Position numbers and translations under genes: made by a program
Notes under the pieces: model-generated
Told to the model about the DNA's origin: nothing
Databases searched by the model: none
What the model saw: the letters and a program-made list of their open reading frames with translations, nothing else
Shown: in pieces, positions 42,509-51,663 of the stretch
Layout: each line of letters opens with the position of its first letter
Numbering within the stretch: the stretch's first letter is position 1
From: Qipengyuania huizhouensis
Lineage (GTDB): Bacteria > Pseudomonadota > Alphaproteobacteria > Sphingomonadales > Sphingomonadaceae
NCBI RefSeq assembly: GCF_019711635.1
Contig: NZ_JAIGNT010000002.1
Span: 1 to 64,000, forward strand
Direction: 5' to 3'
DNA length: 64,000 nt

Positions 42509-44314
42509 TCAGCTTGCAGACCGGTTTTGCGCGATCCAGCTATCGACGTTCTCTTCCATGATCGAGAGCGGTACGGGTCCGCTGGTGAGAATGACATCGT
42601 GGAAGGCGCGGATGTCGAAATCTTCGCCCAGTTGCTCCCGGGCGCGTCCGCGCAGCTCCATGATCTTCAACTTGCCGATCATGTAGGCGGTCGCCTGTCC
42701 CGGATAGACGACGTAACGCTCGATGGCCTTCCGGATATCGCCATCGGGATTTGGCGTGTTCTCGGTGAGATAGGCAATCGCCTCTTCCCTGCTCCAGCGC
42801 TTGTGGTGGATGCCGGTGTCGACCACCAACCTGGCCGCGCGCCACAGCTCCATGCCAAGCCGTCCGAAATCGGAGTAGGGATCGGTATAGAAGCCCATGT
42901 CCTTGCCCAGTTCCTCGGAATAAAGGCCCCAACCTTCACTATAGGCCGTAACTCCGCCGAAACGCCGGAAGGGTGGCACATCCCCCAGCTGGGTCTGGAT
43001 CGAAAGCTGGAGGTGATGGCCAGGAAGCCCTTCGTGATATGCGAGAGCCTCCAGCTCGTTCTTCGACATGTCGTTCAGATTGTAGAGGTTCACATAATAG
43101 GTGCCGGGCCGCGAGCCATCGGGTGCGGGACGTTGGTAGAACGCCTTGCCCGCACTCTTCTCGCGAAATGCCTCGACCGGCTTGATGACCAGCGGATCTG
43201 TGGGAAGCGTGTTGAAATATTCGGGCAGTCTCGCTTCCATCGCATCCAGCTTCGCTTCCGCATCGGCCAGATAGGCTTCGCGGCTATCATAATAGAAGCG
43301 GTCGTCGCTGCGGGTATACTGGAAGAAATCCTGCAGATCGCCTTCGAAGCCGACCTGCTGCATGATCGCCCGCATTTCGCCGTGGATCCGCTCGATCTCG
43401 CGCAGCCCGATATTGTGAATTTCGTCGGCGGTCAGGTCGGTGGTGGTGTAGTTTGCCAACAGCGCTTCGTAATAGGCTGCGCCCTCGGGAAAACGCCAGA
43501 TGCCGTCATCGGTCGGCGCGATAGCCTGTTGGCGCTTCATTTCCGCCAGCAATCGCTCATATGCCGGCCTGGCGCTGGAAGCCCATGCGCTTTCGGCCGT
43601 CTCGATCATTGTCGCGCTGCCATCGAGTTCGGCGACCTTTCCTCGGAAATCCTCGAGAATTGCGTTGTCGTTACCTGCTGCCAGCAGGTTCTCGATGTCC
43701 GAAATCACGTAGGGATAGACCCAGTCGGGCGGCATGATGCCGGCATCGGCATGCTCGCGCGATTGTGCAAGCAGCGTATCGAGTGCGGGGCCCATGCCTT
43801 CGATCCGGCTGATATAGGCTTCGGCATCGGATGTATCTGTTACGCGGTGAATATTGATGAGAAACGCCGGAAGCTGGCTTTGCGCACCGTTCATCTGGTC
43901 GAAGATGTAGTCATAGTCGCGGAAGGGAAACCTTGCTGCGCTGCGCTCCGCCATGGCGGCGAACAGACGGTAGCTCAGCGCGTCTTCGGCCGAGAGAGCA
44001 GAAAGATCGAAGTCGCTGCGCATCTTCGCTGCAGTCGATTGCAGCAATTCCTCCTCGCGCACTTCGGCGGCCTCGGAAAAATCGCCCCATTCCCCGTAAT
44101 CCTCATCCCGGATTCCGCGATAGGCTTTGCTCAGGGGCGACAGCTCGAGCGAGGCGCGGTCGTATTCCTCGAACAGCCCGGCGAGACGTTCTTTTTCCGA
44201 TTGCGAGCGTTCCGGCGCCTGGGCGTTTTCCGCGGGCATGGGTTGGGTTGTCGCACAGGCCGACAAGGCCAGTGCCGATATGCCCGAAGCGAAAAACTTG
44301 CTGAAAAGCCGCAT
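42509..44314 (-). CDS. DUF885 family lipoprotein, zinc-peptidase-like
   Basis: 601 aa from the ATG at 44314. The signal ends in a lipobox (GISALALSAC). The family's zinc site is AYHEGLPGHHLQLSIQTQ near residue 405, with His, Glu and His as in other DUF885 proteins, and the block AYSEGWGLYSEELGKDMGFY follows. DUF885 proteins are probable dipeptidases or carboxypeptidases in the periplasm. An antisense open frame of 661 codons over the same bases is a shadow. A terminator lies upstream at 44417. Confidence 0.87.
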   Translation of the reverse strand: MRLFSKFFASGISALALSACATTQPMPAENAQAPERSQSEKERLAGLFEEYDRASLELSPLSKAYRGIRDEDYGEWGDFSEAAEVREEELLQSTAAKMRSDFDLSALSAEDALSYRLFAAMAERSAARFPFRDYDYIFDQMNGAQSQLPAFLINIHRVTDTSDAEAYISRIEGMGPALDTLLAQSREHADAGIMPPDWVYPYVISDIENLLAAGNDNAILEDFRGKVAELDGSATMIETAESAWASSARPAYERLLAEMKRQQAIAPTDDGIWRFPEGAAYYEALLANYTTTDLTADEIHNIGLREIERIHGEMRAIMQQVGFEGDLQDFFQYTRSDDRFYYDSREAYLADAEAKLDAMEARLPEYFNTLPTDPLVIKPVEAFREKSAGKAFYQRPAPDGSRPGTYYVNLYNLNDMSKNELEALAYHEGLPGHHLQLSIQTQLGDVPPFRRFGGVTAYSEGWGLYSEELGKDMGFYTDPYSDFGRLGMELWRAARLVVDTGIHHKRWSREEAIAYLTENTPNPDGDIRKAIERYVVYPGQATAYMIGKLKIMELRGRAREQLGEDFDIRAFHDVILTSGPVPLSIMEENVDSWIAQNRSAS

Positions 44315-44416
44315 TTTTACCCTCTCGTGATGTCGCTGGAGTACGTCCAAGCATGTCGGGGTCTACCAGTAAACAGTATAAATACGACAAGGATGGAGAG
44401 CCCTGCGATATTAGAC

Positions 44417-44446
44417 AAAAAAGGGCGGCCCACAGGGAGCCGCCCT
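44417..44446 (-). terminator. Minus-strand rho-independent terminator
   Basis: The minus strand reads an 8-bp stem (AGGGCGGC / GCCGCCCT, 9-base loop) followed by a T6 run. It lies 22 bases beyond the stop of the 56-aa gene at 44469, evidence that the small gene is transcribed, and also upstream of the DUF885 start. Confidence 0.8.
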
Positions 44447-44468
44447 CTATAGGTGAGAACTCGTTGCA

Positions 44469-44639
44469 TTACTGCTTCGAGCCCTTCGGGTCGCAGGAAT
44501 CGTGATAGCGGTTCTCTGTTTCAAATGATTGTATCCACGCGACATGGTCGTGCCGGAGAAGCCACTTTGGCGGAATTTTACAATAGAGTCCCGCCGCAGG
44601 ACAATGGGTATACTCGACACGGTCCTGCACCTCGGTCAT
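44469..44639 (-). CDS. 56-aa small Cys/His-rich protein
   Basis: 56 aa from ATG 44639, divergent from pyrD with only 10 bases between start codons. It has THCPAAGLYCKIPPKWLLRHDH and later NRYHDSCDPK, with three Cys and several His and Trp. The downstream terminator at 44417-44446 on the same strand supports a real gene. An open frame runs further upstream through pyrD antisense, but the ATG at 44639 is the natural start. No family is recognised. Confidence 0.6.
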   Translation of the reverse strand: MTEVQDRVEYTHCPAAGLYCKIPPKWLLRHDHVAWIQSFETENRYHDSCDPKGSKQ

Positions 44640-44649
44640 AGGCCGCGCA

Positions 44650-45678
44650 ATGCTGTTCGATCTCCTTCGCCCCGCGGTGTTTGCCCTCGATCCGGAACAT
44701 GCGCACCGGCTGACGCTGGCGGCCCTCAAGATGGCTCCTTTGGGGCCGATTGCGGAAGCAGGTCCGCTGGAAACCGAAGTGGCGGGCATCCGGTTCCCCA
44801 ATCCGCTGGGCATGGCCGCCGGTTTCGATAAGGATGGCGAGGTCCCTGACAAGCTCCTCGCCCTGGGCTTCGGTTTCGCCGAGGTGGGTTCGATCACCCC
44901 GCGGCCGCAGGCGGGCAATCCCAAGCCACGTCTTTTCCGGCTGGTCGAGGACAGGGCAGTCATCAACCGCATGGGTTTCAACAATGGCGGCGCCGAAGCA
45001 GCAGCACAAAGGCTTGCGCAGAGGAAACAGCGCGCCGGTGTCCTCGGCATCAACATAGGCGCGAACAAGGACAGTACCGACCGCATCGCCGATTATGCCG
45101 AGATGACCCGGATCATGGCGCCGCTGGCCACTTACCTCGCGGTGAACATTTCCAGCCCGAACACACCGGGGCTTAGGGCGTTGCAGGACGAAAGTGCGTT
45201 GATCAGCCTGCTCGATGCGGTGTTCGATGCGCGGGGACCAGGGGGTCCGCCCGTGTTTCTCAAGGTTGCTCCTGATCTGGAACCGGCCGACATCGACGCC
45301 ATCGCAAGGATTGCAATCGACAAGCAACTAGGCGCGCTGATCGTTTCGAATACCACCATTTCCAGACCCGCCCTTGCCTCTCCCCATGCGGGCGAAGCAG
45401 GCGGTTTGTCTGGAGCGCCATTGCACGATCTCGCACTGCAGCGCCTACGGGATTTTCGCAAGGCAACCGGGGGAGCAATACCGCTCGTCGGCGTCGGCGG
45501 TATCGCCACTGCGGAGCAGACCTGGGCGCGCATCAGGGCCGGTGCCAGCCTCGTCCAGCTTTACAGCGCAATGGTCTACGAAGGTCCGGGCCTGCCGCGA
45601 AAGATTATACACGGCCTAGAACACCTGATGCTGCGTGACGGCTTTTCCTCGATTGCAGAGGCGGTTGGAAGCGAATAG
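44650..45678 (+). CDS. pyrD: Dihydroorotate dehydrogenase (quinone), class 2
   Basis: 342 aa. It oxidises dihydroorotate to orotate with a quinone at the membrane. The N-terminal membrane-binding helix (LFDLLRPAVFALDPEHAHRLTLAALK), FMN-binding barrel with PNPLGMAAGFDKDGE, the class 2 Ser site in NISSPNTPGLRALQ and late GVGGIATAEQTWARIRAGASLVQLYSA all fit. The ggt gene follows 8 bases later. Confidence 0.95.
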   Translation: MLFDLLRPAVFALDPEHAHRLTLAALKMAPLGPIAEAGPLETEVAGIRFPNPLGMAAGFDKDGEVPDKLLALGFGFAEVGSITPRPQAGNPKPRLFRLVEDRAVINRMGFNNGGAEAAAQRLAQRKQRAGVLGINIGANKDSTDRIADYAEMTRIMAPLATYLAVNISSPNTPGLRALQDESALISLLDAVFDARGPGGPPVFLKVAPDLEPADIDAIARIAIDKQLGALIVSNTTISRPALASPHAGEAGGLSGAPLHDLALQRLRDFRKATGGAIPLVGVGGIATAEQTWARIRAGASLVQLYSAMVYEGPGLPRKIIHGLEHLMLRDGFSSIAEAVGSE

Positions 45679-45686
45679 CGTCGCGC

Positions 45687-47390
45687 GTGATGTTACGGAC
45701 ACTGCCCCTTGCGATCGCCGCGCTTGCGATTTCCGCCTGCGCCACCGCCCCTCTCCAGCCCGAAGCGAAGGCCTTCGTCGGCCAGGTCAGTGCTGCCGAC
45801 CCGCGCGCGCAAGCTGCCGGAGAGGAAATTCTTCGGCAGGGAGGGAGCGCCACAGATGCGGCGATCGCGGTGATGCTGGCGCTGACCGTGGTGGAACCGC
45901 AGAGTTCGGGCATCGGCGGGGGCGGGTTCCTCGTCCGGGGCGAGGCCGATGGCGATGTCATCACCTATGACGGGCGTGAAACCGCACCGGACGGCGCAAC
46001 ACCGGACTGGTTCCTCGATGGAGAAGGCAAGGTTCCGCCCTTCATGGATTCCGTTCTGAGCGGGCTGAGTGTAGGCGTGCCGGGTAATATCGCACTCGCG
46101 GCAAAGGCTCATGAGGCGCATGGCAGGCTCGCCTGGGCCGAGCTGTTTGTGCCCGCCATACGCCTTGCGCGGGGAGGGTTCCGCATCAATCCGAGACTGA
46201 ACAACTCGCTATCCACCGCAAAGAATCGCGCCGCTTTCAGCGAAAGTGGCCGCGCGCTGTTTTTCGATGCTTCGGGCGAACCGTACCCTGTAGGCACGTT
46301 GATACGAAACGAGGACCTGGCCCGCACGCTCGAGACCATCGCAAAGCAAGGGCCGGAAAGTTTCTACTCGGGAGATCTGGCGCGAGAACTGGCTGCTACT
46401 GTAGCCGCAGCAACGCCCCGGCCGGGTGCGATGACTTTGGATGACATCGGAGGGTACGAGGCCAGGCAGCGCGAAGCGGTGTGCACGCCCTATCGCGAGT
46501 ACCGCATCTGCTCGATGGGTCCGCCCACTTCGGGAGGTGTGGCGGTGCAGCAGATGCTCGGCCAACTGGAACGCTTCGATCTCGCGGAAATGGGGATCGA
46601 TAATCCCGTCACCTGGCACCTGTTCCTGGAATCGCAGCGTCTCGCCTATGCCGACCGCGAGATCTATCTTGCCGACAGCGATTTCGTCAGCGTGCCGGTT
46701 GAAGGATTGCTCGCCGAAGAATATCTGACGCAGCGCAGTGCCCTGATTTCACAAGATAATGCCATGGCCAATGTGGAGGCCGGGAATCCGCGAGGTGCGT
46801 TCCAGGCACTGGCCGATGGCGACGAGCCGGAGGAGAAGGGCACATCCCATCTCGCAGTAATCGATGGCGACAGGACAATGGTCAGCTATACTACGACCAT
46901 CGAGGGCGCTTTCGGTTCTGGGCTGATGGTAGGCGGCTTCTATCTCAATAACGAGCTCACGGATTTCAGCCGCTCGCCAGAAGTCGGAGGGAAGCCCGTT
47001 GCCAACCGGGTGGAGGGTGGCAAGCGTCCTCGCAGTTCGATGTCACCGACCGTGGTCTACGACCCGCAAGGCGAGCCTTTCATGGTTGTCGGCGCCGCGG
47101 GCGGCAGCACCATTCCCGTACAAACCGCCCGCAGCATCATAGGTGCTATCGATTTCGGACTGGATGCGGAGGAAACGCTGGGCCTTCCTTTCGTGATGGC
47201 TTTCGGAAACCAGGTACTACTGGAAGAAGGTACATGGTTGGAAGCGTCTGCCGATGCCTTCCGCGCGCTCGGACATCGGGAATTGCAGATCCGCCCCGCT
47301 CCGCTCAAGGGCGGCGCCCTGCTGTACCGCGGCGGCGAATGGCAGAGCGCGCGCGATCCGCGGCTCGCCAGCCAGCTCGAAATGCCCTGA
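45687..47390 (+). CDS. ggt: Gamma-glutamyltransferase
   Basis: 567 aa. A lipoprotein-type signal (LPLAIAALAISAC) sends it to the envelope. It cleaves glutathione and other gamma-glutamyl compounds. Large-subunit block SSGIGGGGFLVR; self-cleavage occurs before the Thr of GTSHLAVIDGDRTMVSYTTTIE, followed by FGSGLMVGGFYLNNELTDF and RPRSSMSPTVVYD. The two subunits should therefore form by autoprocessing. It may share the pyrD transcript. Confidence 0.93.
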   Translation: MMLRTLPLAIAALAISACATAPLQPEAKAFVGQVSAADPRAQAAGEEILRQGGSATDAAIAVMLALTVVEPQSSGIGGGGFLVRGEADGDVITYDGRETAPDGATPDWFLDGEGKVPPFMDSVLSGLSVGVPGNIALAAKAHEAHGRLAWAELFVPAIRLARGGFRINPRLNNSLSTAKNRAAFSESGRALFFDASGEPYPVGTLIRNEDLARTLETIAKQGPESFYSGDLARELAATVAAATPRPGAMTLDDIGGYEARQREAVCTPYREYRICSMGPPTSGGVAVQQMLGQLERFDLAEMGIDNPVTWHLFLESQRLAYADREIYLADSDFVSVPVEGLLAEEYLTQRSALISQDNAMANVEAGNPRGAFQALADGDEPEEKGTSHLAVIDGDRTMVSYTTTIEGAFGSGLMVGGFYLNNELTDFSRSPEVGGKPVANRVEGGKRPRSSMSPTVVYDPQGEPFMVVGAAGGSTIPVQTARSIIGAIDFGLDAEETLGLPFVMAFGNQVLLEEGTWLEASADAFRALGHRELQIRPAPLKGGALLYRGGEWQSARDPRLASQLEMP

Positions 47391-47489
47391 GGAGTCGAGA
47401 GCCTCTCTTGCCGTAGCGTCGGGGGGAGCTTAAGCATCCGCGCTCAGTTGGTCGCACAACAAAAGAATAATAATTTCGAGGAGCCTGCC

Positions 47490-49292
47490 GTGCTGTCGGA
47501 TATCGATTCCGCCAACAACCTTGTCGAACTCTTCCTGAAACGCGCGGACGAGCGGCCCGATCGCGCCTTTCTCGGCGCCAAGCGCGACGGAGAATGGCAG
47601 ACGATCACCTGGCGCGAAGCAGCCGATCAGGTCTGCCTGCTGGCGGAAAGCCTCCGTCGCCTCGGCCTGCAACCCGGCGACCGCGTATGCCTGGTATCGG
47701 AGAACCGGCCAGAGTGGTGCATATCGGACCTCGCCATCATGGCTGCTGGATGCATCACGGTACCCGCCTACGTTACGAATACCGAGCGTGACCACATTCA
47801 CATCCTCGACAATTCGGGGGCGAAAGCGGTCATTGTTTCGGATCAGAAGCTTCTTGGCCCCTTACACGGAGCCTTGCAGGCCACCGGTATTGCCGAGCAT
47901 GTGATCGGGATCGAGGATCTCCACCGCCAGCAGTCAGGCAGTTTCAGCTATTATGATTGGGCGAAAATGCTGGAAGGCGATCCGGCACAGGCACGCAAGG
48001 CGGTCGAAGAGCGCATTGCGAAGATCGGTCGCGGCGATACCGCCTGTATCATCTACACCAGCGGCACTGGCGGCGCACCGCGGGGCGTTATGCAGCACCA
48101 CGGAGCGATCCTCTGCAATATCGCGGGCGCGGCGGAAATCCTGATTGAGGATTTCGGTATCGACGATGAGGAGCGCTTCCTCTCCTTCCTTCCCGCCAGC
48201 CATGCCTACGAACACACCGGCGGGCAATTCCTGCCGATCGGCGTGGGCGCGCAGATCTATTATTCCGAAGGCCTTGAAAAGCTGGCCAGCAATATCGAGG
48301 AAACTAAACCGACCATCATGGTCGTTGTCCCACGCCTGTTCGAGGTCTTGCGGGCACGCATCATGAAGCAGGTCATGAAGCAGGGCGGCCTGGCCGAAAA
48401 ACTGATGATGACCGCGCTGGAGGTCGGCGAGCGGCGGGCAGAGGGGAAATCGAAATTCGGCGACGGGATCAAGGATGCGATCGTCGGCCGTCTTTTGAAA
48501 CCCAAGATACGCCAGCGCTTCGGCGGACGCATCAAGGCCATGGTTTCAGGCGGCGCACCGCTCAATCCCGAAGTCGGCATTTTCTTCGAGGCGATGGGAC
48601 TGACCATGCTGCAAGGCTATGGCCAGACCGAAGCCGGTCCGGTCGTGGCGTGCAATCGCCCAAGTGCCGGGATCGCCATGCATTCTGTCGGTCCCGCTAT
48701 GCGCGGAGTGGAGGTCCGGATCGCGGAAGACGGCGAGATCCTGTGCCGCGGCGAACTGGTTATGCACGGTTACTGGCAGAACCAGGCTGAGACCGAACGG
48801 ACGATCAAGGACGGCTGGCTCCATACCGGCGATATCGGCCATCTCGACGAGAAGAACCGCATCGTCATCACCGACCGCAAGAAGGACATGATCGTCAACG
48901 ACAAGGGCGACAACATCGCCCCACAAAAGGTCGAAGGCATGCTTACGCTACAGCCCGAGATCGGTCAGGCAATGGTGGCCGGTGACAAGCGCCCCTATAT
49001 CGTCGGCCTGATCGTGCCCGATGCCGAATGGGCACTCGAATGGGCGCGCGAAAACGGCAAGAAATTCGACATAGCCGCGCTGCAGAACGATCCCGAATTC
49101 CGCAGTGCTGTGCGAAAGGCAGTTGACCGGGTGAACAAAGATCTGTCGGTGATCGAGAAAGTGCGCCAGTTCACCTTTGCCGACGAAGGATTCACCATCG
49201 AGAACGAAGAAATGACCCCTTCGATGAAAATCCGCCGCCACAAGATCAAGGAACGCTATGGCGACCGGATAGAAGGGCTCTATCGGAACTAG
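47490..49292 (+). CDS. AMP-dependent long-chain fatty acid-CoA ligase
   Basis: 600 aa from the GTG at 47490, which has GAGGAG 6 bases upstream; a TTG at 47448 has no such site. It activates fatty acids to acyl-CoA via an acyl-AMP. Core motifs: IIYTSGTGGAPRGVMQHHG (P-loop), LQGYGQTEAGPVVACNRP, WLHTGDIGHLDEKNRIVITDRKKDMIV and the final MKIRRHKIKERYGDRIEG with the catalytic Lys nearby. Length and the FFEAMGLTMLQGYGQTE block match the long-chain FadD15-like group. The stop overlaps the convergent gene by 4 bases. Confidence 0.92.
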   Translation: MLSDIDSANNLVELFLKRADERPDRAFLGAKRDGEWQTITWREAADQVCLLAESLRRLGLQPGDRVCLVSENRPEWCISDLAIMAAGCITVPAYVTNTERDHIHILDNSGAKAVIVSDQKLLGPLHGALQATGIAEHVIGIEDLHRQQSGSFSYYDWAKMLEGDPAQARKAVEERIAKIGRGDTACIIYTSGTGGAPRGVMQHHGAILCNIAGAAEILIEDFGIDDEERFLSFLPASHAYEHTGGQFLPIGVGAQIYYSEGLEKLASNIEETKPTIMVVVPRLFEVLRARIMKQVMKQGGLAEKLMMTALEVGERRAEGKSKFGDGIKDAIVGRLLKPKIRQRFGGRIKAMVSGGAPLNPEVGIFFEAMGLTMLQGYGQTEAGPVVACNRPSAGIAMHSVGPAMRGVEVRIAEDGEILCRGELVMHGYWQNQAETERTIKDGWLHTGDIGHLDEKNRIVITDRKKDMIVNDKGDNIAPQKVEGMLTLQPEIGQAMVAGDKRPYIVGLIVPDAEWALEWARENGKKFDIAALQNDPEFRSAVRKAVDRVNKDLSVIEKVRQFTFADEGFTIENEEMTPSMKIRRHKIKERYGDRIEGLYRN

Positions 49293-49768
49293 CTCGACAG
49301 ATCTTTTAGATCGGCCAAAGCGGACTCCAATTCCTTTCGTTCGTTGATAATCGCTTCGAGAAAAGCCACTGCTTCAATGGCGGAAATCGGGGTTTTGGTC
49401 GAGACGGCCACACCCTTTTTTACTTCGACAGTCTCATTCACCAACGACCAATCCTTCGCATCATTTCCCCTCACGGTAAAACAGCCGTGAGCGAGCGAGT
49501 TTCGCTGTTTCTCTCGTAGTGACCAATGGAGGAGACGAGCGGCAGCTTTCGCAGCTTTAGGATTTTTGCCGAAACTTTGTTTCAAGGCCGAAGCTAGATT
49601 GCGGGTCCGCTGAGCGGCGCTCTCGTGTAGTTTTGGCGGAGGGTTAGCATTAGAAATGCCATGTGAAGAGAATGCTTCAATTATCGCCCTCTCGACGCGA
49701 GCGAAGTTATCAAGACACTGGCCGCGCCAATGATTTACAGCTGAAATCGCCTCGGTGGAATTTGCCAT
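49289..49768 (-). CDS. Hypothetical protein with a HEPN-like RX4H motif
   Basis: 159 aa from the ATG at 49768. All-helical, charged; the motif REKQRNSLAHG contains Arg-x4-His (RNSLAH) as in HEPN RNases and their relatives. A first helical part (HWRGQCLDNFARVERAIIEAF) and a C-terminal acidic helix complete a size typical of that fold. It has a lower G+C third position than its neighbours. The stop converges on the fatty-acid ligase stop. No cognate antitoxin (MNT) gene is adjacent. The identification is a motif-level guess. Confidence 0.6.
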   Translation of the reverse strand: MANSTEAISAVNHWRGQCLDNFARVERAIIEAFSSHGISNANPPPKLHESAAQRTRNLASALKQSFGKNPKAAKAAARLLHWSLREKQRNSLAHGCFTVRGNDAKDWSLVNETVEVKKGVAVSTKTPISAIEAVAFLEAIINERKELESALADLKDLSS

Positions 49769-49771
49769 CAA

Positions 49772-50299
49772 TCAAGCAGCCACTTCCTCGATAAATTCGG
49801 GATAGAAGCTCGGCGCGCGGTCGCTCCACCCGGGAGCCGTCGCTGCGGCTTCGCTCAATGACTGCAGCAACATCTTGCGGCGTTCGGGGCGAATTTGCGG
49901 CAGAGCAGCGGCAGCGCAGAAGGCGCTGGGCAGCCATGGACGAGCATCGGGGCCAAGCAGACGTTCGTACAAGAAGCGGAAGGCCGAGAAACACTCGATT
50001 CGTTCCTGTGCGAGATCGAACGCAGCAACGCGGGTGATCTTGCCGATGAAGCTTTCGATGGCATCGAAGCCCGATTCATGCGGGATGGCACCACGCAGGG
50101 CCTTCAGTTCCTGATAGGCAACATACTGGCTACGGATCGCCGCGGTTTCGCCCTGGGTACGGCCCCAGATGCGAAAGGCATCGCAACGACTTAACCCGAT
50201 ATCGAGGCTGCGGCGGATATAGCGCTGCTCGGCAGCGGTGAAGCCGGCGAATTCGCGCATCTCGGCGATGGTCAGCGATGCAGCATTGGTAACAGCCAT
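49772..50299 (-). CDS. Conserved-looking hypothetical protein
   Basis: 175 aa. Helical; starts AVTNAASLTIAEMREFAGFTAAEQRYIRRSLDIGLSRCDAFRIWG and ends FYPEFIEEVAA. No motif recognised. Four bases separate its stop from the start of the next gene in the same direction, so the two may be cotranscribed. Codon use is that of the core genome, unlike the downstream gene. Confidence 0.72.
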   Translation of the reverse strand: MAVTNAASLTIAEMREFAGFTAAEQRYIRRSLDIGLSRCDAFRIWGRTQGETAAIRSQYVAYQELKALRGAIPHESGFDAIESFIGKITRVAAFDLAQERIECFSAFRFLYERLLGPDARPWLPSAFCAAAALPQIRPERRKMLLQSLSEAAATAPGWSDRAPSFYPEFIEEVAA

Positions 50300-50368
50300 G
50301 ATTCGACTCCCCTGTCGAATCGGAGTGTCGGCGAATATGGTTAATTTTTCGCTGCAAGGACGGAAGGG

Positions 50369-50665
50369 CTAGAGTTGAACGACGTCCTGCCATTCCTTGT
50401 GGCGCTGCGCCAGCGCGTTGAAGAAGGGGCAGAGTGGAATAATGGAAATGCCCTTCTGCCGCGCATCCCTTACCACAAATTCGGCAAGCCGCTGACCGAT
50501 ACCCTGGCCGCGCATAGTGTCGGGAACACCAGTATGATCGACGATGATTCGCGTAGGGCTGACCCGCGAGAATGTAATCTCCGCTTCATCATCGGTACCT
50601 TCCGGGCGGTAGAAATAGCGGCCCTTGCTATCCGTTTCCTCAAGTTCGATTTGCAAGTCCGTCAT
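50369..50665 (-). CDS. GNAT-like N-acetyltransferase, YjdJ type
   Basis: 98 aa from the ATG at 50665. A short acetyltransferase: IIVDHTGVPDTMRGQGIGQRLAEFVVRDARQKGISIIPLCPFFNAL, with MRGQGIG for the acetyl-CoA loop and the LCPFFNAL end typical of this compact family. Role unknown. It is 14 bases downstream of thiSG on the same strand; a longer open frame reading upstream through thiG is a shadow. Confidence 0.87.
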   Translation of the reverse strand: MTDLQIELEETDSKGRYFYRPEGTDDEAEITFSRVSPTRIIVDHTGVPDTMRGQGIGQRLAEFVVRDARQKGISIIPLCPFFNALAQRHKEWQDVVQL

Positions 50666-50679
50666 CCTTCCCCCGACCT

Positions 50680-51663
50680 TCAGATTAGTCCCGCGAGTGG
50701 CGAGCTCGGATCGGCATATTTGCGCCGGCCCATCCGGCCTGCGAGATAGGCTTCGCGCCCTGCCTCGACGGCGAGCTTCATGGCACGCGCCATGCGGATC
50801 GGGTCCTTGGCTTCGGCAATCGCGGTATTCATCAGGACCCCGTCGCAGCCCAGTTCCATAGCCACTGCCGCATCCGAGGCCGTGCCGACGCCCGCATCTA
50901 CTAGCACAGGGACACTCGCCCCCTCCACGATAAGCCGGATCGTCACCTGGTTCTGGATACCGAGCCCGGAGCCGATCGGCGCCCCCAAGGGCATGACCGC
51001 CACCGCACCCGCTTCCTCTAGCTGCTTGGCAGCGATGGGATCGTCGACACAGTAAACCATCGGGTGAAAGCCCTCCTTGGCCAGCACCTCTGTCGCCTTC
51101 AACGTCTCGCGCATGTCGGGATAAAGCGTTTTCGCCTCGCCCAGCACCTCGAGCTTCACGAGGTCCCACCCCCCTGCTTCTCGCGCGAGGCGCAGTGTGC
51201 GGATGGCTTCGTCGGCCGTAAAGCAACCTGCGGTATTCGGGAGATAAGTGACCTTCTTCGGATCGATATAATCGGTCAGCATCGGCGCGTTCGGATCGCT
51301 CACATTGACCCGCCTGACAGCCACGGTGACGATTTCGGCCCCGCTGGCGTCGAGTGCAGCCGCATTCTGTTCGAAATCCTTGTACTTGCCTGTTCCGACG
51401 ATCAGGCGGGAATGGAAGGTATGCCCCGCGACACTCCAGCTATCGTCCGCATGTCCACCGCCAACGAAGTGCACGATCTCAAGCACGTCGCCATCGGCAA
51501 CCGTATGCTTGGAGAGTTCGCTGCGCGGCGCAATAGTGCCGTTATGCTCGACCGCGACCTTGGCGGGGTCGAGATCCAGTTCGCGCACGAGTTCGGCGAT
51601 GGTGGAGGCGGCGGTGCGGCGGGTTTCGCCATTGACGGTCAGGCTTATCATAGCCCGCGTCAC
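50680..51663 (-). CDS. thiSG: Fused sulfur carrier ThiS and thiazole synthase ThiG
   Basis: 327 aa. Residues 1-70 are a ThiS-like ubiquitin-fold domain ending VHFVGGG; residues 75-327 are the ThiG barrel ([21 protein letters not shown] through the active-site Lys in [17 protein letters not shown] and [37 protein letters not shown]). ThiG builds the thiazole ring of thiamine using sulfur from ThiS-thiocarboxylate. In the fusion the ThiS Gly-Gly is internal, with no free C-terminus, so how sulfur is loaded is unclear unless the fusion is cleaved or a separate ThiS exists. The start may be either Met at the beginning. Confidence 0.92.
   Translation of the reverse strand: MTRAMISLTVNGETRRTAASTIAELVRELDLDPAKVAVEHNGTIAPRSELSKHTVADGDVLEIVHFVGGGHADDSWSVAGHTFHSRLIVGTGKYKDFEQNAAALDASGAEIVTVAVRRVNVSDPNAPMLTDYIDPKKVTYLPNTAGCFTADEAIRTLRLAREAGGWDLVKLEVLGEAKTLYPDMRETLKATEVLAKEGFHPMVYCVDDPIAAKQLEEAGAVAVMPLGAPIGSGLGIQNQVTIRLIVEGASVPVLVDAGVGTASDAAVAMELGCDGVLMNTAIAEAKDPIRMARAMKLAVEAGREAYLAGRMGRRKYADPSSPLAGLI

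Noticed and set aside
42467..44452. A 661-codon plus-strand open frame antisense to the DUF885 gene
   Set aside because: High-G+C shadow: no domains, no ribosome site, and the minus strand carries a full family match with lipobox and zinc motif.
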